DNA of 64,000 bases. Origin: Xylona heveae TC161. Lineage: Eukaryota > Ascomycota > Xylonomycetes > Xylonales > Xylonaceae. A model generated the notes under the pieces. It had not been told where the DNA came from and did not search any database. It worked only from the letters and a program-made list of their open reading frames with translations. Below, piece by piece: positions 50,108 through 60,039 of this stretch. The stretch lies in the NCBI RefSeq assembly GCF_001619985.1, contig NW_017264195.1:62001-126000 (forward strand), read 5' to 3'. Each line of letters starts with the position of its first letter. Positions within the stretch are counted from its first letter, which is position 1. The position numbers were made by a program, and so were the translations under genes.

Positions 50108-51931
50108 TCAATCGTCAAACGGCCATGACTTGCTCCAAGCGACTCGCTCATCCTCAGAATGTGCCATTCGCCCAATCGTCTCCATTTTCGCCTGTTTCAA
50201 AAGCGCTTTAGCTTGATCGTATTGATCGTGCGGTACAACACCTTTCTCAGGCCATGCTTCACCCAACAGCTTCCTCAAGTCGCGCATTAGCTCCATACCT
50301 TTGATAGAACCAGAGACGTCTTGCTCAATCGAAGCAGCCTCGTCAGCTGATAGCTGTACTGGAAATGGTGGATTTCCATAAGCTTGGACACCTGGGAGGC
50401 TCGACCATTCGCCTTCTAGATCAAGCACCCTAGATTGATAAAGTGCCTCCCCGTCGATCAGAAGGTTTTGGGCCAGTAACATCATGTCAAAACTAGTGGT
50501 CTCTCGAAACTCCATAGCTTTGTAGAGTCTTTCGTTGGTGGTGTAAGTATATCTTCTATATAAGGCTGCGAGCGACATCTTTAAATACAGACTCTGAGCT
50601 TTATCTTGCTCTGCAGAATCTAGCTGGTCATAATTCTGCGGAAACGCTGGGGGATCAATACCGCTTATAGGAGGGCCATCGTGGTCGAGGAGATATGGCT
50701 GGCGAGCGTGATCAAAGAGCGGCAGAAGTTCGCTTGATTGCCAATCGATGATGCCCAGTACCTGCCACGGCCTTTCAGGGGTAACAAATATATTCTCGGC
50801 GTGAAGGTCAGGGTGCCATAAAAAAGAGGATGAGATTGATGTGTCAGTTGGTAGAAGAAATTTTAGCATGCGAGGATAGGTGTTTAGCGCGGCTACTTTT
50901 TGTGAGCGAGAAGGGTAATATGTGCCGGGACCATAAAGTGATATTGATGACTGTGGCAGCTTGGTGATTTCCTGTACACAAATAAGCTCCCGGAGACCAA
51001 TCGCCGTTTTATATTGTTCCGCGCTGCTCCCTAAAAAAAAAAGTCAGGTCAGCATTCAGCGTGCCATTTGTAGAAATCATGTTAAAAATTGCCTTACGCG
51101 GGCCTCGGTCAAAGTTCAATTCCATTCTTCCATCATCGAGGAATTCTCGACCTGTCGAGGGACCGACCGCGAAACGAGGCTCTCGGGTTTCGGATTCATT
51201 CTCTCCGATAAGAGAGCATCCTTCGGAATTTTCAAAAATATCGGATGAGTAATATAGGCTTCCGTACTGAGCGAAAGAAGTGGACATCCATGATTTTTGG
51301 TATCCTGAAATAGCTTTCACGACCTCGAGTCTGTCTTTGATATCCAACTTTGGCCAAATTTCTTCAAGCTGGACTCCTGCAATCTTCTCCATTATAATAT
51401 ACTCGGCGCCTACGGGATTTTCTTTCGCCTTCGAGCTCCAAGCTAGCACTTTTGGCGCCGGTGTGCCCAGTCTATTCCGGACCTGCAGTTGGGCATTAGG
51501 TAAGAGGCAAGGGATCAGCATGGAAGGCCACTTACAAAATCCATTGTGGCCACTTCGCTAGCAGTCGTGTAGTGCGCAAGCCCGGCGTTCGGGTTTGGGG
51601 CTTTACCCACAACCTGTGTGCCATCCTGCATTGTAAAAAGAAAAGATTTATTGAACATTCCGTCCGAAAATTTTTCAACTTGTACGCATTGTGTATGTGC
51701 ATCGCCGGCCGCTTCTGCAGCACGCTTTGCCAGCTCGTTCATATTGAATCTAGTGTGCCGCATCGCCATTTCATGAGACTCATTTGCCACAAAGCGGCCC
51801 CTCGTATATTTGAAAAATTCATCATGTGAGTTCCAATCTGCATGGAGTCGCTGGCTGATGTTCTTCCTTGGTTGACCGGTAAACAATAATTTACCTCGCT
51901 TTTTCAACAGAGGAAGAAACGTACGTATCAT
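50108..51931 (-). CDS. AIM9-like aminoglycoside-phosphotransferase-fold kinase, mitochondrial, 567 aa
   Basis: Exons 51931-51536, 51482-51098 and 51030-50108; introns of 53 and 67 nt, with phases joining cleanly. The protein belongs to the fungal APH/AIM9 (altered inheritance of mitochondria 9) group. The N-terminus (MIRTFLPLLKKRGKLLF) is basic and amphipathic like a mitochondrial presequence. The family opening DEFFKYTRGRFVANE is followed by a nucleotide-binding lobe (FNKSFLFTMQDG, VVGKAPNPNAG, GAEYIIMEKIAG). The catalytic loop LWHPDLHAENIF (~331) and the metal motif GIIDWQSS (~353) keep all key residues. The substrate is unknown. The gene is divergent from the complex I subunit gene at 52301, with 369 bp shared upstream sequence. 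Confidence 0.88.
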
Positions 51932-52300
51932 AATTGAACAAAGCCTATTATAGCATTAGATGCATTGCATAGAGAAGAGGAAGCAACTTCACAAGACGTC
52001 AGGTGAAATGTCACAATTGCAAGACTGCGAACCCTCGAAGAAGCTTGCAAATGAAAAGAGGCCCGGGAAACAATGGCTTGAAGTGACGTAGCTGAATAAG
52101 CATATTAACAATTTAGGACTAGCGACCACTTCCGCGACGATCAAGACAATGCGCGCTTGCTCGCTTACCGCACCCGCACTGCATCGTCAGCGGGTGATCC
52201 ACTTCCCCAGCTCAACATTCTCCACACTTGAAGCCAAGTGGGCGTTGTTATCACTGCTATCATCGTTCACACAGCTTATCGTCCAAGCAATCTGCCCATC
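51932..52300. promoter_or_regulatory. Bidirectional promoter region between two mitochondrial-protein genes
   Basis: Only 369 bp separate the ATGs of the AIM9-like kinase (51931, minus) and the NDUFB4-like subunit (52301, plus), so both leaders and core promoters lie here. No TATA box is evident. Confidence 0.55.
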
Positions 52301-52731
52301 ATGGCAGGCCACAATCACAATGGTGAGTATTGAACCATCACTGGAATCGAAACGAAATAATTACTAATACGCAATGGCTTTTAGTTCTTGCCCAGGACCC
52401 GGCGTTGGTGAAATGGGCGGGTATGTGATGGGCATCATAGCAATACAGGGGATGATATCAATGAAGGCTAATTCATCATTAGCAATGGTTACCAACCGCC
52501 ATAAGTACTTTCGATGGACCGGTCGAACGGCGTGGTTGACATTTGTCTACGTTGCTGCTGTGCCGTCGATTGTTTTATATCTTGGTTACAAGACAGACGT
52601 ACGTGTTCATTGGCATAATTTCCCTTGGCGGCTACACGAGAAACATTTGCTTATGATGTATGACTTGGCTATTGCAGGGCAAATACGAAATGCGGGGCAA
52701 GCGACGAGGCGACATTATCTCTGAATATTAG
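52301..52731 (+). CDS. Complex I accessory subunit, NDUFB4/B15-like, 75 aa, 4 exons
   Basis: A very small gene split into four exons: 52301-52322, 52385-52420, 52483-52598 and 52678-52731; introns of 62, 62 and 79 nt with clear branches (ACTAATAC, GGCTAAT). The product starts [19 protein letters not shown], continues with [14 protein letters not shown], a single membrane span ([18 protein letters not shown]) and the tail [17 protein letters not shown]. This is the layout of the fungal NADH:ubiquinone oxidoreductase B15-type subunit in the inner-membrane arm. No single open frame shows it; it appears only after splicing, so automated calls based on long ORFs would miss it. Confidence 0.88.
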
Positions 52732-52919
52732 ATCATCAGCACTGGAGCACTACTAAATGCATTCATTCGGCATTCTTAAAGCAGCAATATCAAATTAAAT
52801 TCTTCAAACCCAGTACACATGTGCTATACATGTACAAGCTGCATATCCAACTGATATCCTTCAATTTTTCCCTTCAATCAAATAGCTTTCCACATATCCA
52901 AGACAATTGCAACTCAAAC

Positions 52920-53432
52920 CTACGCCCGAGGGGGCATATTCGTCTCCTCCAAGACTCTTCCATCTTCCAGCACAATCTTTTCGCTTCCCACCATGACAAA
53001 CAAGATGCGGCACCACTCGTTAGAATTATTTCTCCACCTATGCATAGTGCCGCGCTGAAGAATCAGTTCTCCCGCCTTGATGACCCTTTCCTCGCCGCTG
53101 TCCAGTATCATGGTAATTTCTCCCGCAAGGACAACGGAATAATCCATGCTTTGAGTGCGATGAATCGGGCTTTCACCACCATGGGGCGGAATGTCCGCCG
53201 TCGTAAAAATGACACCCTGGGGCGGGACCCGCGGGAGAGTGTTTTGCTGCGGTGCCTGGAGATCCGTATTTGAAACCGGCACGCTCGGCGCGCTATGAAT
53301 GACTGCAAATGCGCTTCCCTTGGGCCCGAATGGGGAAAAGGTCTGCAATGGAGCATCTGATGCAATGATTGACGTGCCAGCCGCATCGTGCGCGGTAGCA
53401 ACTAGACGCGGGGGCGGAAGTGGGCTGGCCAT
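52920..53432 (-). CDS. Single-domain cupin protein, 170 aa
   Basis: A single-exon gene. The C-terminal ~100 residues form a cupin barrel: SPIHRTQSMDYSVVLAGEIT matches cupin motif 1 (HxT rather than HxH, with the following acidic residue replaced), and GELILQRGTMHRWRNNS matches motif 2 with its metal His. The N-terminal part (MASPLPPPRLVATAHDAAG) is the usual fungal extension in cupins close to polyketide and aromatic-metabolism genes. One missing histidine weakens the metal site, so a binding rather than catalytic role is possible. No signal peptide. Confidence 0.85.
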   Translation of the reverse strand: MASPLPPPRLVATAHDAAGTSIIASDAPLQTFSPFGPKGSAFAVIHSAPSVPVSNTDLQAPQQNTLPRVPPQGVIFTTADIPPHGGESPIHRTQSMDYSVVLAGEITMILDSGEERVIKAGELILQRGTMHRWRNNSNEWCRILFVMVGSEKIVLEDGRVLEETNMPPRA

Positions 53433-54807
53433 TCTCTTTATTTTATTTTATTTCAAGGCTCCCTTGGAACGTTGCGTGGGTATTTTTGTGGTGCTGTAAT
53501 CCGCTCGTATAGCTTTCCTGTCACTTGACTTTGTATTTGCTGGTCTAATTGTATCGAAGTGATCCTTTATTCAGGACGTCTTTGGTCTCAATTGGGATTT
53601 GCTGACGTCTCGTAGAAGAATGATCTCAAAATCGATGAAGAAGCAGCTCGAATAATGGATTAGAATGAACCTGAAAACTGATATTACATTCTCAAGGGGC
53701 CATCATGGTCTTCAAATACTCGTAACTCACAATCACGCACTACCGAATACCTACCAATCTACCTACTACAGCCCCTCTTTCGCGCGATGTTGGTTTTAAT
53801 CAATTGGGGGCCACAAAAACAAACCGCTTGTGAGCTTATGCTGAGACTAGACCTAATCAAGCTACCCACAATGGGCTTCTTGTCTTGCCATTTTCCCCCT
53901 CCTTGTAAACGGTCCACGGTCACTGAATTAGCGTTAAAGGCTCCAGAGGTAAAATTAATTCGCGATCCAGGCAGCATCGCGTCAAGTTGTCAGGGTATCG
54001 ATTGTCATCTTCCGCCATAGATTTTGGCTTTGATTTTTGGGGTATTGATAATACGCTTTGTAAAGAACCGTAAGCAATCCGTCCCTGGCATCTGTTTTGG
54101 AGGTCGGTATGTCGGTAGGTCGGTATGTCGGTAGGTCGGTATGTCGGTAGGTCGGTAGGTCGGTGAAGCCGGTCAAATCGGTGAAAGCGGTGACTTTTAC
54201 GCCGTAGACAACGGCGGATATCAGGATAATTTATGCGTTTCTGCCTTTAAAGAGGCCTCCGTAAGTTGTCGGCCTTGCCGGGGCTGGGGGGCCCGCGCTG
54301 GAAAAGGCTTTTGAACCCTTAACTAGGACTTAAGTGAAGCTGTCGGGAATAACCGCCAAGCGCCGTCGCCCGAACTCCGAGCGCGTGAAACAAGGAACGG
54401 GTTTTGTTGACACTGCTAGGACTTAGCTTTACAGTGGGCTGCTAGTTGAAAGAATAAGATATTGTTGATTAAGGATTATAATAATTTGAATGCTTACGAA
54501 ATTCTGGAGTTTGCTTACGGATGAACGTTCAAGCATTGAAGAAGCGAAGTGTTTGTTTGGTAAGGATTCCATAGCCAAGTCGTCGACGTCGACGAAAATA
54601 AAAATGGAAATAAAAATATACAAACAAATCAAAATAGGTTCGATAACTAATGTATCTAGAGGATATATGAGAGCACATGAAGTGAAAAAAATAAAATAAA
54701 TAGAATAAAATAATTGAGAATTTAGGATGCTTAATATGCATATATTATTCGTATAGACATCTACCATCAACCGCATACAATAGAGACACGATACTGTACA
54801 TCAAAAA
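53433..54807. other. Gene-free region with a GGTCGGTA minisatellite
   Basis: 1.4 kb between the cupin and prp18 genes. It contains an 8-bp tandem array at 54102-54165 and an A-rich region at 54590-54710. No supported gene. Confidence 0.5.
54102..54165 (+). repeat. 8-bp minisatellite GGTCGGTA/TGTCGGTA, eight units
   Basis: Units GGTCGGTA and TGTCGGTA alternate, forming a 16-bp higher-order unit for the first six, then two GGTCGGT units. Diverged copies continue to about 54190. Confidence 0.85.
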
Positions 54808-56111
54808 CTATCCCATGAGCTGCAACTGGTCCTCGGGGGGCCAGCGGGTCTGCGCAAAGCTGAGGCAGCGCTTAATACTCTGGAGCATTTTGCGCGTGGC
54901 CTCGTCACTCATAATGTGCGCTTGGCTTTCTCCTGTTCCCTCGTTGATCTTCTCGCGGGCTGATCGCGCGTGGATGCCGACCTGGGTCACACCAATTGGC
55001 CATGCCCTGTATCGTGTTAGTATGGTTCGTATTCTAAGTCTGGCTTCATCGGGGCGAGAAACGAGCGAACCATGCAATGAAAAGAGTGGAGCACAAGCAC
55101 GATTAACCATAGGCAGGAAAAACACTGGGGCAGTAGCGGAAAAATTGGGAGATTAATAAGGACTTACGCCTTTCCAATACTCAGTCTCAAATAGCCATCA
55201 TTCGCATCCACATATCGTCTCTCCTGCGCAGCATGCACAATCTCGACAATCGGCTTGAGCAAATCATCCTTGAGGTCGGATTTCTCAAAGTTTCTAAACA
55301 GCGGCCGCATGTTCTCTCTTGCCTGCAACATGGCATTGAATGCCGCTTTCCCCTGGAAACTCTGCCTCACGCTCTCCGGCCGGTTCGCCAGCGCGGCCGC
55401 CCACTCTCGTAGCACCATTGTAAAATACGACGCGAGCTGCCTGTACAAGTACTCCCGGGCCTTGTCGTCCTTGGGCGGCAGCGCAGGGACCTTCATTTCT
55501 TTCTCTGGCACCAGGATGAGTGTCGTGGGAATGGGCAAGTCTGCAGACGTCAGTCCGCCGGGCTGTGGCGTGGACGAAGCCTCCCGCGACTTGGCGGCTG
55601 CTGTGAGTCGCCTGTAACGTCTGACGCGCTGCTTGTGCGACTCGCCGAAGAGAGTGACTGGTTCTGATAGCTCGCGGAGTTTCGAAACAAGTTCATCGTC
55701 GGGAATGTCCTCGTCTTCTGGGAGAGGTGTGCCGTCCGCGCTGCTGGTGCCGGTTGGTGTCTCGCTCGACGGCCGTTCTGGTAGACCGAGACGTTTTCGC
55801 CGTGCGCGCTCTTCTCGCTCGGCTTCTTCTTCGCGCCGTTTTCGAGACTCTTCGGCCAGGCGTTTCCGTTTCTCCTCGCGCGCAGCATTTCGTGTGGCTT
55901 CCTCTTCTTCGAGCTTTCGCTTCTTCTGGGCGCGCTCTTCTTTGGCCGCCGCTATGGCTTCTTGCTCGGCTTGGTATTTCGCTAGTCGTTCGGCTTCGAG
56001 GTCTGCTCGTTTGACGTATGCCTTGTTATTGGAAGATGAAGAAGAAGTAGATGTGTCTTTGGATGGTTGTGACTTTGCGATTTCTCGCGACATGAGCGCC
56101 TTGAAGTCCAT
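54808..56111 (-). CDS. prp18: Pre-mRNA-splicing factor Prp18, 380 aa
   Basis: Exons 56111-55168 and 55006-54808 flank a 161-nt intron (GTAAGT donor, ACTAAC branch). Prp18 acts with Slu7 in the second catalytic step of splicing. ATG 56111 (MDFKALMSREI) fits the family start. Residues ~45-115 are a long charged Glu/Arg/Lys helix; ~135-175 are the SFM/PRP4-like motif (DDELVSKLRELSEPVTLFGE); ~225-370 are the five-helix Prp18 domain with YLYRQLASYFTMVLREW, MRPLFRNFEKSDL and the conserved loop GKAAWPIGVTQVGIHARSA restored by splicing. Complete and of normal length. Divergent from sap18. Confidence 0.94.
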
Positions 56112-56625
56112 GATGATCACGCCCCGCCCGCGGTCCAGATGTAAAAAGTGTCAGATCGCGTAACGGAGGTATATAGAGTGATTTGATAGGATTTTAATAG
56201 TAGCTGAGTGGCTCAAAAGAGTACATCTGCTGTTGTGGTCTGAGGTTATTGTCGTCAGTTAGACTTGATATTATTTTGAACGACATGTCGGCCAATTTGG
56301 CCAGAAACCGCCGATGTCATTCCGCGCCAGAGACAAAGTGCATTTCCCTTTCATTGCGCAACCAACCAACTACGCTCGTGTCTTGAGCTTCATCGCAGCT
56401 TGAACATTGCATTTTATCCTGCAAATTTATTCTTCTCTACTTCCACTTCTAACACAATCCTCAATTCTACATTGCCGACCACGTCAAGCCATGAAATTAT
56501 AGTCACCGCGACTTCACAACCTCAACGAGCTCCACCGTTTCAAAGCCCCAGCTCGTACGTAACCTTCCACCATTTCAACTACCCAGCATACCAAAATCAA
56601 AAGGCTCCATTCGACGTGTTATACA
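56112..56625. promoter_or_regulatory. Divergent promoter region of prp18 and sap18
   Basis: 514 bp between the two start codons. The plus-strand leader side (56390-56560) is rich in C, A and T with few G, typical of fungal 5' leaders. Confidence 0.5.
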
Positions 56626-57572
56626 ATGGCTCTGCAAACCGCGCCAGGCGGCAAAGTAGACCGCCAAACCACTACTCCATTTCTTCTCAAGCTCTTCTAC
56701 CGCACCGGTAGCTTCCACAGGTATATTTCTCCCCACAACTTCCCACATTCCCACAAATTTCCATGTATTCCCCCAATTATCCCACTCCCACTACGCGTTC
56801 CCGTACTTGAACTAATATATTAAACTAACACCCAAACAGACTCGACGAATTCCACCCCACAGGCCCACTACCACCGCATCTACAAATCTACACCTGGTCA
56901 TCCTGCACACTGCGCGAGCTTTCGCACCTCTTGACATCCGCACTGCCTACTCTTCTCCCCGACCCTGTCATCGGCACGCGACTCGCGTTTCGGCTCATAT
57001 TCCCGGACACGCGGAGCGGCGGGGGCCCGGACGCTGGGCGGCCGGGAGGAGGTCGATACGTGAGTAAAGAGCTGGGCAGCATCGTCGTTGGGGCCGGAGG
57101 GCCAGGGATCCTGCCAACAGAAGATGAAGCGAGCATTGTAGCGGACGGGCCCATGGCTGGGGAATTGGGAGGCGAGCCAGACAAGAGTCTGGGCGACGCG
57201 CGGTTCGTGATTGGCGATTATGTTTCCTGCGCAATATTCCCGCCGCTCGCGGACGGGTCGGTGGCTCCCGTCCCGGGTCCGAGAGGGCCGGGAGGACCAG
57301 GAGGGCTGGGATTGCCGGGCAGACAAGGGAACATGAGCGACTTTGGAGGCGGGAGGGGCGGTGTCCTGGGTGGTCCAAGAGAGAATGGGTTCGGCGGGTT
57401 CAGAGTCAGAGGCGGACCGAGAATGGGCGGCGGCGGTAGCGGCGGAGGCAGTAGCGGTGGTGGTGGAGGAGGCATTCCAAGCGGAGAGTGGAGAAGAGGC
57501 GAAAGATTACCGGATGGTCCAGCGGCAGGGGGCGGCCGGTTTTATGGCCGTGGGAGAGGAAGAGATTATTAG
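56626..57572 (+). CDS. sap18: SAP18 (Sin3-associated polypeptide p18) homolog, 275 aa
   Basis: Exons 56626-56720 and 56840-57572 flank a 119-nt intron (ACTAACAC branch). SAP18 has a ubiquitin-like fold and works in the Sin3-HDAC and ASAP/PSAP exon-junction complexes. Family blocks are DRQTTTPFLLKLFYRTGSFH, RLDEF, LQIYTWSSCTLRELSHLL, RLAFRLIFPD and FVIGDYVSCAIFPP. The core is interrupted by a Gly/Pro-rich insert (~115-175), and the C-terminal ~85 residues are an RGG/Gly-rich tail ending RFYGRGRGRDY, much longer than animal SAP18 (~150 aa) and a likely RNA-binding extension. Confidence 0.93.
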
Positions 57573-58116
57573 GTGTGTGCCATGGTGTTGGAAGGGGGTA
57601 GTATGGGGATTATGGACTCGTTCCCCCTTCTCCATCTCTCTCTTTTCTTTGATCAAGTGTATTATTTCCCCGCAGGAAGAAACGGCGTACCGGTTTGATA
57701 GTTAGACATTGCGAATCAAAAGAATTGTTATGAACAGTCATCTTCATTATGTTACCATTCATGCCGTGTACACAGTGTACAGTGCATCTCTCTTCGGCAC
57801 TTTATACATGTAGCTACCGTATATACAATATTTATGACAGATCGGAGCTCTAGATGCTTTTCCTTTATTTCCTTCCAACAGTTTATGAGGCCTCACCTCC
57901 CGCCATTTCCCAATCAAAGATACAATAAGAAGAAACAAAAGAGGAATTAGATGAATATCATCAAAATAAAAAGAAAATAAACGAAATAACCCCATCAGAA
58001 ATGATAGAGGGGGAGCTAATCACAATACAACGGAGATGAAGGAATGATCAGAATAAAAGGACATAAGGAATGATTAGAATAAAGGACATACGGAAATGAT
58101 GTAAACTAAAAGGAAA
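57573..58116. other. Convergent gene-free region
   Basis: Joint 3' flank of sap18 and the oxidoreductase gene; AT-rich, with nothing further seen. Confidence 0.5.
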
Positions 58117-59265
58117 TTACAACGACGCCTTAACAGGAGGCACACTCTTCTGCCGTTCCAACTGGGTATACATGAGATCAAAGAGCTTCAAATCATGAAT
58201 AGCATCTTGGACCGTCGTCTTAATCTCCTTTCCATTAACGAGGCACTCATACATCTCCTTGAGCTCGGCTGTATACGCATCTTCATAACTACTCAGGATC
58301 TCTCTCGAGGTCGCTTCGCCAAACTCATTGAGTTCATCGACTGTGACCTTGATCGGGAGACCCTTAACATAGGGCGTATCATACTTGATACTGACCGTCT
58401 TGTTCTCGCCATAGACGGTCAAATGGGCATCGAAGCGGGGGACTTTATCAATACCCGACTCGTACGTGACGGCGTACTTTTCGCCGCGGGGGCCAGTGTA
58501 GTTGAAAATGGCCGAATAAAACGGTTCATGCGCCGACACGCCCGCCACGCTTTCGGGGAAACCTAGGGCCTCGCGCATCAGGGACAAGTCATGGCTGCCC
58601 AGGCTTCCCAAGAAGCGGCAGTAGTTCTTGCGCTCCTCGGTGACGGGCTTGCCGTCAAAGGCCTCCTGCAGGAGCGCGTTCAGACGGGTCGTGCTTGATT
58701 CTTTCGAGCCGCGCGGGAAATCGGTATACTTGACGGGAAAGGTGCCAGACTGGCTGACGAAATGGGGGTTGGGCCCGACAATGTCGCGGGACCGGGCGTA
58801 GAGGATCTTGTCGATGCCGGCGACTTCGCGCTTGAAGGCGTTGACGAAGCTGGGCGCGTAGCGGCGCATGTACCCGACAAAGACGCGGTTACCGGATTTC
58901 TGAAGCGCGCGTTGCTCGGCGTCCAGGATGGCCTGCGCGGAGGGAAGGCTGAGGGTGATTGGTTTTTCGAGCAGGACGTGTTTGCCCGCGCCCAGGGCGG
59001 CGATGGTGTAGGGGGCGTGGAACTCGTCAGAGGTGAGGATGAAGACAATGTCGACGGAGGGGTCGTTGAAAATGTCAGACGGGTTGGTGCTGCCTTTGGG
59101 GATGTGGTGCCGTTCTTGGCAGAACTTGACGGTTTGGGCGGAAATGTCGCACACGGCGACGACGCGGTAGAGGTGGTTGAGTAGAGAGAGCGTGGGGAGG
59201 TGGATCACTTGCGCGACTTCGCCGAGGCCAATGAAGCCTACGTTGAGGACCTTTTGGTTTGCCAT
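58117..59265 (-). CDS. Gfo/Idh/MocA-family NAD(P)-dependent oxidoreductase, 382 aa
   Basis: A single-exon gene. The N-terminal Rossmann domain shows VGFIGLGEVAQ (dinucleotide binding), VVAVCDIS after strand 2 and GKHVLLEKPITLS, which carries the family EKP motif with its catalytic Lys. The C-terminal alpha/beta dimerisation domain includes FVGYMRRYAPSF, LGSLGSHDLSLMREALG (the conserved His of the active site) and FDAHLTVYGENKTVSI. It probably oxidises a sugar, inositol or similar polyol; the substrate cannot be read from the sequence. No targeting signal, so likely cytosolic. Very GC-rich with C/G-ending codons. Confidence 0.92.
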   Translation of the reverse strand: MANQKVLNVGFIGLGEVAQVIHLPTLSLLNHLYRVVAVCDISAQTVKFCQERHHIPKGSTNPSDIFNDPSVDIVFILTSDEFHAPYTIAALGAGKHVLLEKPITLSLPSAQAILDAEQRALQKSGNRVFVGYMRRYAPSFVNAFKREVAGIDKILYARSRDIVGPNPHFVSQSGTFPVKYTDFPRGSKESSTTRLNALLQEAFDGKPVTEERKNYCRFLGSLGSHDLSLMREALGFPESVAGVSAHEPFYSAIFNYTGPRGEKYAVTYESGIDKVPRFDAHLTVYGENKTVSIKYDTPYVKGLPIKVTVDELNEFGEATSREILSSYEDAYTAELKEMYECLVNGKEIKTTVQDAIHDLKLFDLMYTQLERQKSVPPVKASL

Positions 59266-60039
59266 GTTTTTGGTTGTATGAACAGTAGGGTTCTTGCTTT
59301 ACTTTTTTGTTTATGGGAGCCGTAGCGTTGTCGCGAGTATCGTAATGGGGCTATTGGTGTTGCCGTTGTAATTGATATTCTTTTTAGCGGAAGAGACTTC
59401 GATAAGGAAGAATTCAGTAAGATAATAAAGAGGTAGAATTGAGCCCCCAATTGCTGTACAGGAAGAATTGTATGTGGAGGATAGGATGATAACAGAGAAA
59501 TGTCAGGCGTGGGGCCTCGGAGGGATGACATGGGTGGAAAAGCGCAATTATGTCATTGTACAGTTATGCCATCACCACGCTACAGAGAGCGATTAGAACT
59601 AATGGTGCTATGGCGCGCTATAAGTGTCCCGTTTGCACCATGCCCTAATATCATTTCCGGAAAACAATAACATGCACAAATATTCATAGTTAATGGGTCA
59701 ATAGATTGGTAAGGAGAGAGGTGTTTGAGTGATCACTATCTACATGAGCGACGGCTATGTACGCTATTCTATGCGATGCTATGCTATGCTACAGTATGTA
59801 GGATGTCATGCCATCTATGCGACGTATTCTTCCAACTCCATGCCAAGGTCATGCTCGAAAGATACAAAGAAGGGATAAAACTAAATGCCAGTAAAAGAAA
59901 TACCGCCCAGGCGTGATCGTTACGAATACCAATCTCTATCAATAACACCATGTGTAGATGAAACAGGTGTAAGGTTTAACAGTAGGGTATCAAATCAGTT
60001 AATTCATCGAGGCACTCCTTCGCCGCCAGCCTCCCGCGT
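59266..60039. other. Gene-free region
   Basis: Upstream of the oxidoreductase gene and downstream of the LCAT-like gene. A small ATGCT repeat lies near 59772-59792. No supported gene. Confidence 0.5.
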
